A stretch of 5,286 nt of DNA from Clostridiales bacterium (GCA_022791355.1 JAAVYX010000075.1:1-5286), one strand, 5' to 3'; counted from the first letter of the stretch, positions 1 to 5,286 are shown. Notes: generated from the sequence alone by a model not told the origin. Program-made: numbers and translations.

Positions 1-561
1 CTTATGTGTAGAATATGACGGCAATTCCGATTTTTCAAACTGCCCCTAGGTGAGACGTAGGAGGTCGCTTCAAATTTAATGAGCCGGGGCAGCGGTTTCG
101 CGCTAGATATCCCTGAACGGTTTTTCCAACGCCTGATCTAGCGGCGTCCCGGCGCAGGATATGCCTTGCGCCTCTAGCCCCCTCTTTTGCCGCGGGGCAA
201 AAAAGGGGGGAGGCTTACGCCTGCGGGGCCGCGCCCTTCCGTACGCCTCCGGTTGACCCCTCTTGGCGCAGGCCGACAATGTTCCGCGCTTCGGCTTATT
301 ACGTTTCGCTTATCCGCCGATAATAGGATAAAGACGGCAGTTCTTTTTTCGGGCTTTCGGGAAGCGATAGGAAAGCGGTTAGCGGCTAAGGGGCAGGGGG
401 TAGAGTAACGGGAAATCTGCCGCGAAACTTCTGTCCCAGCTAAACAAAGAAAATCACATCCAGCGTCAAACCTCCCGCTGTCTAAGAATAAAAAACGAAA
501 AGGCCCCTTGGGCCCCAACCAAAATTTTACGCAGCGCGTAAAAAAGAAACCAGGTGTCGCA
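1..561. other. Non-coding, inverted-repeat-rich region upstream of ktrB
   Basis: I see no credible gene here. Open frames on both strands are low-complexity, rich in Arg/Pro/Gly, and lack a ribosome binding site or a recognisable domain. The stretch does hold several inverted repeats: CTGCCCC (40-46) with GGGGCAG (86-92); CGCTAGAT (101-108) with ATCTAGCG (136-143); GGCGCAGG (151-158) with CCTTGCGCC (164-172, one bulge); and GCCTGCG (219-225) with CGCAGGC (267-273). It could be a composite of intergenic repeats, a structured RNA, or the leader of ktrB. I found no clear -35/-10 pair for ktrB. The known c-di-AMP (ydaO-type) leader of ktr genes was considered but could not be supported. Confidence 0.5.
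147..214. repeat. Pair of adjacent hairpins, part of an intergenic repeat
   Basis: Two hairpins sit back to back. The first pairs GGCGCAGG (151-158) with CCTTGCGCC (164-172). The second pairs GCCTC (170-174) with GAGGC (210-214), then CCCCC with GGGGG, then TCTTTTGC with GCAAAAAA (one C-A mismatch), with TAG bulged on the 5' side; the tip is around 190-196. The two share bases 170-172, so they compete or stack. The module TCCCGGCGCA (147-156) plus GCGCCTCTA (168-176) reappears reverse-complemented at 4696-4716, which suggests a dispersed repeat family. No transposase is present, so if mobile it would have to be moved in trans. Confidence 0.5.
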
Positions 562-1974
562 ATGGAAAATACCAATCCAACCAAGCCCCGCTTCATGCCT
601 CCCCATCGAAAAAACCCCCAGGTAAAGCCTGAGAAAAGCGGACGGCCCAGCCAGCCGGCCCGGATTATCGCCGGCAGCTTCGCCCTGGTCATCCTGGTGG
701 GCACGCTACTGCTCATGCTGCCTATCTCTTCCAAAACCGGAACCTTTACCCCGCCGCTGAACGCCCTTTTCACCGCCACAACCTCCACATGCGTGACCGG
801 CCTTATCGTCTACGATACCTTCAGCCACTGGTCCTACTTCGGCCAAGGAGTCATTCTGGTGCTCATCCAGATCGGCGGCATCGGCCTGGTTACCCTGGCC
901 ACCTTTTTCACCATGCTTTTGCGGCAGAAAATCGGGCTGAACAGCATGGTGCTGGCTCAAGAGTCGGTCAATTCGGGTTCCCTGCGCAATCTGCGCAGTC
1001 TAGTCAGACTGGTGATCTTCTCCACCTTGGTGGTGGAGGCGGCCGGCGCCCTGCTGCTGGCCGCCCGGTTTGTTCCCCGGTACGGGAAGGAGGGAATCTG
1101 GATCTCGATTTTCACCGCCGTCTCGGCCTACTGCAACGCCGGCATCGATATTTTCGGCCGGGAGGGTCCCTTCAGCTCCCTGACCAGCTTTTCCGGCGAT
1201 GTGGTGGTCAACGTCACCGTTATGCTGCTCATCATCATCGGCGGGCTGGGCTTTATCGTTTTCCAGGATATCCTGAGCTATCGGAAAAAACGACACCTTA
1301 TGCTGCATACCCGCACCGTGCTCTTTGTCACCCTGACGCTGATTCTGGCGGGCGCGCTGGTCTTTTTTATCGTGGAATATCAAAACCCAGCCACCTTGGG
1401 AAGCCTGTCCTTCGGGGAAAAAATACTGGCCGCCTTCTTCCAGTCGGTCACCACCCGCACGGCCGGCTTCAATACGGTTGACCTGGCCGGTATGCACGAC
1501 CCCACCAAGCTGTTTATGTGCGTGCTGATGTTTATCGGCGCGGCCCCCGGCTCCACCGGCGGCGGCATCAAGGTCACCACCTTTATGGTGCTGGTCATGA
1601 CCGTTGTGGGCACCCTGCGCAACAAGACCCAAACCACTATCATGCGCCGGCGGGTGGATCATATGGTGGTCTACCGGGCCCTGGCCATCATGGCGCTGAG
1701 CGTCTGCGTGTGCATCGTGACGGCCTGCGTCATCCTAGTGGAGAACGACGTTTCCACCATAGACGGTATTTTCGAGGCCTTCTCAGCCTTCGGTACGGTG
1801 GGGCTTTCCACCGGTATTACCCCCACGCTGGGCATCGTTTCCAAAATCGCTCTGATTCTCACCATGTTTATCGGCCGGATCGGCTCCATCTCCTTCATGT
1901 TGGCTATCACCCTGCGGCTGGCCTACCATCCCAAAAGGCTGGTCCTTCCCGAGGGGCAGATCATCGTCGGATAG
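562..1974 (+). CDS. ktrB: KtrB/TrkH-family potassium uptake channel subunit
   Basis: This is the membrane pore subunit of a Ktr-type K+ uptake system (SKT superfamily), normally a KtrB dimer on a cytoplasmic KtrA ring. From the ATG at 562 it has 470 residues: a charged, Pro-rich cytoplasmic tail (1-33), then four M1-P-M2 repeats. All four filter loops are visible: STCVTGLIVYD (75-85), SAYCNAGIDIF (188-198), TTRTAGFNTVD (297-307) and FGTVGLSTGITP (410-421). The Gly-rich segment GAAPGSTGGGIKVTTF (326-341) matches the intramembrane gating loop of KtrB, and the C-terminus ends in ...IIVG, as is usual for KtrB. I chose 562 because AGGTG lies about 5 bases upstream; an in-frame TTG at 508 has no ribosome binding site and would add 18 hydrophilic residues. 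No ktrA follows, so the partner must be elsewhere. The family is certain; Na+ or H+ coupling cannot be read from the sequence. Confidence 0.95.
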   Translation: MENTNPTKPRFMPPHRKNPQVKPEKSGRPSQPARIIAGSFALVILVGTLLLMLPISSKTGTFTPPLNALFTATTSTCVTGLIVYDTFSHWSYFGQGVILVLIQIGGIGLVTLATFFTMLLRQKIGLNSMVLAQESVNSGSLRNLRSLVRLVIFSTLVVEAAGALLLAARFVPRYGKEGIWISIFTAVSAYCNAGIDIFGREGPFSSLTSFSGDVVVNVTVMLLIIIGGLGFIVFQDILSYRKKRHLMLHTRTVLFVTLTLILAGALVFFIVEYQNPATLGSLSFGEKILAAFFQSVTTRTAGFNTVDLAGMHDPTKLFMCVLMFIGAAPGSTGGGIKVTTFMVLVMTVVGTLRNKTQTTIMRRRVDHMVVYRALAIMALSVCVCIVTACVILVENDVSTIDGIFEAFSAFGTVGLSTGITPTLGIVSKIALILTMFIGRIGSISFMLAITLRLAYHPKRLVLPEGQIIVG

Positions 1975-2307
1975 TTGCATGAGAATGAGTAACGCCTTTT
2001 TATTTGGCCCGGCCAAACGCTGGTTAAAATATGCGGCACGGACAGTTATCGTTCGCCTCAGGGAATCATACGGTTCTACGGGGGAATCCCGCGATGCCGC
2101 GCTGCCTTGACCGCTGCGTAAGGCGCGGCCTTGCCGGCCGCCCTCCCGAGCGGCGGCTTCGCATATGGTTTCTTTGGAGCCGGATGATACCGTTACAGGT
2201 TAACCGCATGATAGACCCCATGTTTTTACCGCCCAAAAGGCGGGGAATAGCCCGCGGCTTGCTGCAGCGGCCGCGGGCCGCGTATCATGATATAGGAGGA
2301 AACGTAT
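1975..2307. other. GC-rich non-coding gap with several hairpins
   Basis: This gap of about 330 bases holds no supported gene; the open frame running through it resembles no protein I know. Visible structures are a short palindrome TTTGGCC-C-GGCCAAA (2003-2017); a hairpin pairing GCCGCG (2096-2101) plus CCTT (2105-2108) with AAGG (2120-2123) plus CGCGGC (2124-2129); CCGCC/GGCGG (2229-2233/2239-2243); and a strong stem GCCCGCGGC (2250-2258) with GCCGCGGGC (2270-2278). None is followed by a run of T, so I see no standard terminator for ktrB. The last hairpin ends 15 bases before the ribosome binding site of the next gene and may affect its messenger. Confidence 0.45.
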
Positions 2308-2790
2308 ATGGCGGATACAGAGGCGCGGGCCCAGCGGGCCGCCGACTATTTTTTGGAGGGCTATAACTGCACCCAGGCAGTTTTCCTGACCTGCTGCGAG
2401 GGCCTGGGCATACCGGCCGAAACCGGGCTGCGGCTGGCTTCCCCCTTCGGCGGCGGCATGGGCCGTCTGCGGGAGGTCTGCGGGACGGTGTCGGGCATGT
2501 TCATGGCGTTGGGGCTGAAATACGGCTATGCCGACCCCAAGGACCTGGCCGCAAAAAAGCGGCTTTACGCCATGGTCCAGGAGCTGGCCCGCCGGTTTGA
2601 AGCCGAGCACGGCTCCATCGTCTGCCGCACCCTGCTGGGACTGGACCGGCAGCGGGACGACCCCACCCCCGAGGCCCGCACCGCCGCCTACTATAAAAAG
2701 CGGCCCTGCAAGGAGCTGGCGGCCTCGGCCGTGCGGATTTTCGACGGCTTCTGCCAGGATGTGGAGGCCGGCCGCTGGCCGGCGGAGTAA
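2308..2790 (+). CDS. C_GCAxxG_C_C family putative redox-active protein
   Basis: A 160-residue, probably cytoplasmic protein of the C_GCAxxG_C_C family (putative redox-active, cysteine-rich proteins common in anaerobic Clostridia). Its exact reaction is not known; a redox or metal/cluster role is inferred from the conserved cysteines. Visible family marks are an N-terminal helix with YNCTQAVF (Cys21), FGGGMGRLREVCGTVSGMFM (47-66, Cys58), the following GLKYG (69-73), Cys106 in SIVCRTLLG and Cys134 in KRPCKEL. Cys29, Cys30 and Cys149 are extra. Length is normal for the family and there is no signal peptide or membrane segment. The start is fixed by AGGAGG at 2294-2299, eight bases before the ATG. 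It appears to be transcribed alone: ktrB ends more than 300 bases upstream, and a possible terminator hairpin lies about 70 bases after its stop. Confidence 0.9.
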   Translation: MADTEARAQRAADYFLEGYNCTQAVFLTCCEGLGIPAETGLRLASPFGGGMGRLREVCGTVSGMFMALGLKYGYADPKDLAAKKRLYAMVQELARRFEAEHGSIVCRTLLGLDRQRDDPTPEARTAAYYKKRPCKELAASAVRIFDGFCQDVEAGRWPAE

Positions 2791-2860
2791 GGCTACGCAA
2801 TCGCTGAAAAATCCGGGCGTTTGCGATGAAGGTCGATTGCGGTTTCGTGTTACGATAGGG

Positions 2861-2901
2861 ATTAAGCAATGTTCGATATATGTCGAACATTGCTTAATTT
2901 T
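2861..2901 (+). terminator. Perfect 16-bp inverted repeat, possible terminator
   Basis: ATTAAGCAATGTTCGA (2861-2876) is matched exactly by its reverse complement at 2883-2898 around the 6-base loop TATATG. Four T residues follow (2898-2901), so it could end transcription of the gene stopping at 2790. The stem has few G-C pairs and the T run is short, so termination may be weak. The inner part contains TTCGA...TCGAA and one TGTCGAA motif, so the site could instead, or also, bind a regulator of the downstream promoter. Confidence 0.5.
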
Positions 2902-2927
2902 ATATGAATCAGTCTTAATATGTCGAA
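2881..2927 (+). promoter_or_regulatory. Two candidate Spo0A boxes (TGTCGAA)
   Basis: Exact copies of TGTCGAA stand at 2881-2887 and 2921-2927, start to start 40 bp apart, within the longer direct repeat ATATGTCGAA (2878-2887 and 2918-2927). A third, inverted, one-mismatch version (TTCGATA) lies at 2873-2879 in the left arm of the palindrome. TGTCGAA is the known core of the Spo0A binding site in Bacilli and Clostridia. The second copy ends 25 bp before the -35 element of the promoter for the protease/lipoprotein unit, a plausible position for regulation. The region is AT-rich, so chance occurrence is possible; binding is inferred. Confidence 0.4.
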
Positions 2928-2952
2928 ATATATGCATAAATTGTTTATTTTA

Positions 2953-2981
2953 TTTACAATAGTTCTATTTAATGGTAAAAT
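2953..2981 (+). promoter_or_regulatory. Extended -10 promoter of the protease/lipoprotein unit
   Basis: TTTACA (2953-2958) and TAAAAT (2976-2981) are separated by exactly 17 bases, each one mismatch from the sigma-A consensus. TG at 2973-2974 gives an extended -10 (TGnTAAAAT). Transcription would start near 2988 and leave a leader of about 94 bases before the ATG at 3082. A second TATAAT occurs at 3043-3048, but the hexamer 17 bases upstream (TGTGTT) is a poor -35. Confidence 0.6.
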
Positions 2982-2991
2982 ATTAATAAAC

Positions 2992-3036
2992 AAAAAGTTA
3001 TAAAGCTTTTTAGAAAGTATGTGTTTCCTATACTTT
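2992..3036 (+). other. Two tandem AT-rich hairpins in the 5' leader
   Basis: AAAAAG (2992-2997) pairs with CTTTTT (3006-3011), and directly after it AAAGTAT (3014-3020) pairs with ATACTTT (3030-3036). Both lie just after the predicted transcription start of the protease/lipoprotein unit and before its ribosome binding site. They may stabilise the messenger 5' end or bind a regulator. They are weak A-T stems in AT-rich sequence, so they could be chance. Confidence 0.3.
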
Positions 3037-3081
3037 ACTAAATATAATATTATCATACATAAATATAGGAGGAATGAAAAC

Positions 3082-3694
3082 ATGCGTGCTAAAAAAAGAT
3101 TTATATCATCTGTTTTAACAATATGTATCATAGCTTCCGCCGCCAGCCTCGCTCACGGACTATAGAGAATGCTCTCACGGTTTCTCAACATATTACGATC
3201 ATGTACTGAATGGCGGTGTCGGGCAATTCGGCAATGCGCGCCGCTATTATTGGATAAATTCCAATGTGAGTTCCTATTATGCGGAAAAGGTTCGAACCGC
3301 TATGTACAATTGGACCTATACCACCAATCAGACGCCATACTACACGACTTCTATTTCCTGTCGGGAAACCGCAACCAAGTCCAGCGGTACATTTGAATTT
3401 CAAAGCGGCTCTTTACCGAAGAATGCTCTGGCCCAAACCGAACGTTTGCTATATCAAAATCTTATAACCCCCTGGAATCAGAATTGGGGATGGGCGAGAA
3501 TCACATTGGACGAAGCAGAAATGAATACCATCAACTCCTATCAGCAGCTGGGGACGGTTACGCATGAAGTCGGCCATGCGATGGGATTGGCCCATTGCCC
3601 GGATACGGGGCGTATTATGTGTCAGTTAGGTTCCGGGCGTTTTGTATTTTTGCCGCAGGTTTACGACTGTCAAACCGTGAATCATTTGTATTAG
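3082..3694 (+). pseudogene. Secreted matrixin-like metalloprotease gene, frameshifted after the signal peptide
   Basis: A clear start exists at 3082: AGGAGG at 3067-3072, nine bases before the ATG. It opens a classic signal peptide with a basic start (MRAKKRF), a hydrophobic core (SVLTICIIASAAS) and SLAHG near a likely cleavage site, but this frame stops at TAG 3163-3165. The frame one base on is open from 3134 to 3691 and carries the rest of a secreted protease, beginning near YRECSHGFSTYYDHVLNGGV. Restoring one long protein needs a +1 shift (one extra base here, or two missing) between 3134 and 3162. The shift could be a true mutation, an assembly error or, less likely, programmed frameshifting: the CTA TAG stop context lacks the strong upstream Shine-Dalgarno-like element of the prfB system. 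The downstream part shows no other damage, which favours a recent mutation or error. Confidence 0.7.
3266..3694 (+). CDS. Matrixin-like zinc metalloprotease, catalytic part
   Basis: This is the in-frame body of the protease, counted from a GTG at 3266 that has no ribosome binding site and is probably an internal Val; coding character continues upstream to about 3161. The metzincin zinc site HEVGHAMGLAH is encoded at 3563-3595: three His ligands, with Glu as the general base. The Met-turn Met in RIMCQ follows at 3617-3619, and the chain ends in VNHLY. Upstream, NWGWARITL and GTVTHEVGH resemble the small secreted matrixin-like (M10-type) proteases of Clostridia. It should cut peptide bonds outside the cell; the substrate is unknown. 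The mature part is short, with no propeptide cysteine switch or accessory domain visible. Its stop codon touches the ribosome binding site of the next gene, so the two are co-transcribed. Confidence 0.8.
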   Translation: MSSYYAEKVRTAMYNWTYTTNQTPYYTTSISCRETATKSSGTFEFQSGSLPKNALAQTERLLYQNLITPWNQNWGWARITLDEAEMNTINSYQQLGTVTHEVGHAMGLAHCPDTGRIMCQLGSGRFVFLPQVYDCQTVNHLY

Positions 3695-3708
3695 AGGAGG
3701 AAGCAGGT

Positions 3709-4503
3709 ATGAAAAAAATAATAAGCTTATGCTTGGCAATCGGTCTGTTGTGCAGTCTTTCTGCGTGTAACAAAACAGAAAATGAGGCGGAAAATGTATC
3801 TAATCAGACGTCCGGCGCTTCAGCTATGCCCACTGATTATACGAAAAAATTATCCGAAACAGTAGATATCTCCGGAAAACAAATACAAGGCGCCTACAGC
3901 GCCGCCGACCGGTTAAAGATATATGAAACCATTTCCGACCTGTCCGAGAGTGCGGACGGTATTATAAGGGGAGAAATTCTCGCGGTTTCTTATTTTCATA
4001 TCGATACGGTCGCGTATACAAAAATGGATATCAAAGTCAAAGACGTCCTCGCCGGCTCCCTCCAAGCAGGCGATCAGATCAGCGTCTATAAGAGCGGCGG
4101 TTTTATTGGGCTGCACGCGTATCTGCCGGATATACAGGAACGGGTTCCTGAAATCACAATAGAAGAAATAGAGAATACGGTGGTGGACGTCAGCAATGAA
4201 GGCGATCCGCATCCGGAAATCGGGCAGGAGGCAGTTTTCTTCCTATATGCTTCTACAGAAGACGACCCGCCGGTACTCAGCGGCATGTATGGTATTGTAG
4301 GGGATTATTCCGGCCAATTTACCAGGGATGAAAACGACGCGTTTTCTCGCCATATACAAGTTACGCCGGAACCTGTATCTACTCCATCCGGCCTTACGGG
4401 CTATTCCCTCCCCCAATATGCAGAAATCGACCGTTCCGGCAAGACTGGCGCAGACCGTATTTTTACCTTTGAGGAACTAAAGCTTGAAATCCAATCGGCA
4501 TAA
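3709..4503 (+). CDS. Lipoprotein with a beta-rich (OB-like) domain, partner of the protease
   Basis: A 264-residue protein with a lipoprotein signal: MKK, a hydrophobic core and the lipobox L17-S-A-C20, so the mature protein would be lipid-anchored at Cys20 on the outer face of the membrane. A polar Asn/Glu/Thr/Ser-rich linker (21-45) follows. Residues 82-208 form a beta-rich unit starting ADGIIRGEILAVSYF, with KVKDVLAGSLQAGDQISVYK (109-128) and IGQEAVFFLYAS (171-182). That pattern recalls OB-like domains of hypothetical secreted Firmicutes proteins, but I assign no function. The start is fixed by AGGAGG at 3695-3700, eight bases upstream, touching the protease stop at 3692-3694; longer in-frame starts would overlap the protease. 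Close coupling suggests it works with the protease, as inhibitor, chaperone, receptor or immunity-like factor; this is inference. Transcription ends at the hairpin starting 21 bases downstream. Confidence 0.8.
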   Translation: MKKIISLCLAIGLLCSLSACNKTENEAENVSNQTSGASAMPTDYTKKLSETVDISGKQIQGAYSAADRLKIYETISDLSESADGIIRGEILAVSYFHIDTVAYTKMDIKVKDVLAGSLQAGDQISVYKSGGFIGLHAYLPDIQERVPEITIEEIENTVVDVSNEGDPHPEIGQEAVFFLYASTEDDPPVLSGMYGIVGDYSGQFTRDENDAFSRHIQVTPEPVSTPSGLTGYSLPQYAEIDRSGKTGADRIFTFEELKLEIQSA

Positions 4504-4523
4504 CGGTAGCAGATACGCACATG

Positions 4524-4572
4524 AAGAAAAACACATCGGAAGGAATATAATTCCTTCCGATGTGTTTTTCTT
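4524..4572. terminator. Strong 23-bp terminator hairpin, potentially bidirectional
   Basis: Bases 4524-4546 pair without mismatch to 4550-4572 around the 3-base loop ATA. The stem centre is GC-containing (ACACATCGGAAGGAAT), and the ends form an A run on the left and a T run on the right (TTTTTCTTT), so it can act on both strands. It ends the protease/lipoprotein unit and could also stop transcripts from the convergent glyS. Confidence 0.9.
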
Positions 4573-4639
4573 TGCTGGAAATTTCACAGGTATTTACAAA
4601 ACCATACGCTTTGCGTGAATTTTTGTGAGGGGCTCTAGC

Positions 4640-4743
4640 GTCCCGGTTTGGCCTTTGGCCAAACCTCTACAAGGCGTTCGTTGCGGGAAGCAATGTAGAG
4701 GCGCTTTGCGCCGGGACCAAAGGAACGTCCATTGGACGTTCCT
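4640..4743. repeat. Cloverleaf-like palindromic intergenic repeat
   Basis: An outer stem GTCCCGG (4640-4646) / CCGGGAC (4711-4717) encloses three arms. They are GGTTTGGCC-TTT-GGCCAAACC (4645-4665); CCTCTACA (4664-4671) with TGTAGAGG (4694-4701) capped by TTGC-GGGA-GCAA; and CGC-TTT-GCG (4702-4710), extendable to GGCGC/GCGCC at 4700-4712. A separate perfect 10-bp hairpin, AGGAACGTCC-ATT-GGACGTTCCT, follows at 4721-4743. Neighbouring stems share one or two junction bases. The arrangement resembles small palindromic intergenic repeats seen in Clostridia genomes. It sits between two convergent genes and encodes nothing. There is no tRNA-like conserved sequence (no GTTCRA T-loop), so it is not a tRNA. 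Confidence 0.7.
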
Positions 4744-4774
4744 ATAGGTGGGCACAACGAAAATCTATACGATT

Positions 4775-5286
4775 TTAAAACACCATTTTCCCGGCGATAT
4801 AATCTTTGAGCTGATCGATGGCAATACGCTCCTGCTGCATGGTGTCCCGGTCGCGGACGGTAACGCAGCCGTCCTCGGCCGACTCGAAATCGTAGGTGAT
4901 GCAGATGGGGGTGCCGATTTCGTCCTGCCGGCGGTACCGCTTGCCGATGGAGCCGGCCTCGTCGTAATCCACCATGAAATCGGCGGCCAACATATCCCGC
5001 ACCTTGCCCGCCTGCTCGGACAGTTTCTTGCTTAAGGGCAGAACGGCGGCCTTGTAGGGAGCCAGGGCCGGATGGAGACGGAGCACCACCCGGGTATCTC
5101 CCTTATCATCGGTCTCCTCGTCGTAGGCGTCGCAGAGGAAGGCCAGCACCACCCGGTCGGCGCCCAGAGAGGGCTCGATGACGTAGGGAACGTACTTTTC
5201 GTTGGTCTCTGGGTCGAAGTACTCCAAACTCTTGCCCGAATGGGTCTGGTGGGCGTTTAAGTCAAAGTCGGTCCGGTCGGCGATGC
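4775..5286 (-). CDS. glyS: Glycine--tRNA ligase, C-terminal part (cut by window edge)
   Basis: This is the last 169 residues of a class II glycyl-tRNA synthetase of the single-chain, homodimeric type, which charges tRNA-Gly in the cytoplasm. The visible start, IADRTDFDLNAHQTHSG, is part of the catalytic core. EPSLGADRVVLAFL contains motif 3 with its ATP-binding Arg. The C-terminal anticodon-binding domain runs from about LHPALAPYKAAVLPLSKK through SIGKRYRRQDEIGTP and VTVRDRDTMQQERI to the TAA at 4775-4777. The N-terminus, start and promoter lie beyond 5286. It is convergent with the lipoprotein gene. No own T-rich terminator follows the stop; the repeat at 4640-4743 and the hairpin at 4524-4572 may serve. 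The frame is intact and the match to the family strong. Confidence 0.97.
   Translation of the reverse strand, partial: IADRTDFDLNAHQTHSGKSLEYFDPETNEKYVPYVIEPSLGADRVVLAFLCDAYDEETDDKGDTRVVLRLHPALAPYKAAVLPLSKKLSEQAGKVRDMLAADFMVDYDEAGSIGKRYRRQDEIGTPICITYDFESAEDGCVTVRDRDTMQQERIAIDQLKDYIAGKMVF

Noticed and set aside
187..408. Plus-strand 73-codon open frame upstream of ktrB
   Set aside because: It lies in hairpin-rich repeat-like DNA, is Arg/Leu-rich with no recognisable domain, and its first part is the arm of the 170-214 hairpin.
380..480. c-di-AMP (ydaO-type) riboswitch before ktrB
   Set aside because: Scattered matches such as GGGGTAGAG and CCAGCTAAAC are present, but I could not build the conserved core or pairings; a covariance-model search would decide.
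494..516. Minus-strand terminator-like hairpin (GGCCC/GGGCC followed by T-rich DNA)
   Set aside because: The stem is only five base pairs and no minus-strand gene precedes it, so it would have nothing to terminate.
508..561. TTG start giving ktrB 18 extra residues
   Set aside because: There is no ribosome binding site before 508, whereas the ATG at 562 has AGGTG at a suitable distance and gives the usual KtrB length.
174..788. Long minus-strand open frame overlapping the start of ktrB
   Set aside because: It runs antisense to confident ktrB coding sequence, its product is low-complexity with no domain, and it lacks a ribosome binding site.
2200..2937. Long minus-strand open frame across the C_GCAxxG_C_C gene
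   Set aside because: It is the antisense shadow of a GC-rich gene with clear family motifs on the plus strand.
3156..3166. Programmed +1 frameshift of the prfB kind in the protease leader
   Set aside because: CTA TAG is a poor slip site and there is no strong Shine-Dalgarno-like sequence just upstream; mutation or sequence error is simpler.
4640..4717. tRNA gene suggested by the cloverleaf shape
   Set aside because: Arm lengths, the missing T-loop consensus and the lack of a normal anticodon arm do not fit a tRNA.

Overview
The window looks like chromosomal DNA of a Gram-positive anaerobe of the Clostridia, most likely an Oscillospiraceae-type gut bacterium. Four things suggest this: a KtrB-type potassium channel subunit, a C_GCAxxG_C_C family protein (common in Clostridia), a single-chain glycyl-tRNA synthetase of the Firmicutes type, and strong AGGAGG ribosome binding sites. 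This is inferred from gene content; no taxonomic marker was compared.

Layout, left to right. Bases 1-561 hold no convincing gene but are rich in inverted repeats. A plus-strand ktrB (562-1974) encodes the membrane subunit of a K+ uptake system, and no ktrA partner follows. Bases 1975-2307 are GC-rich, non-coding and hairpin-rich. A plus-strand gene (2308-2790) then encodes a cysteine-rich C_GCAxxG_C_C protein. The composition changes abruptly after about 2800 to a very AT-rich stretch holding a perfect 16-bp inverted repeat, two exact TGTCGAA motifs (the Spo0A-box core) and a good extended -10 promoter.

That promoter reads into a two-gene unit. The first gene (3082-3694) is a secreted matrixin-like (metzincin) zinc protease with an intact HExxHxxGxxH site and Met-turn. 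Its signal peptide lies in a different frame from its catalytic domain, so it is frameshifted as given. The second (3709-4503) is a lipoprotein whose ribosome binding site abuts the protease stop codon. A 23-bp perfect terminator hairpin ends the unit and can serve both strands. Next comes a palindromic, cloverleaf-like intergenic repeat (4640-4743), then the 3' part of glyS on the minus strand (4775-5286, running off the window edge), convergent with the lipoprotein gene.

ktrB and glyS are housekeeping-type genes. The protease/lipoprotein pair with its AT-rich regulatory region looks like an accessory, possibly transferred, secreted-protein module. Related repeat modules in opposite orientation lie near 147-176 and 4696-4716, on either side of the ktrB-to-lipoprotein block. 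The points most worth a second look are the frameshift in the protease leader, the possible Spo0A control, and the repeat family.
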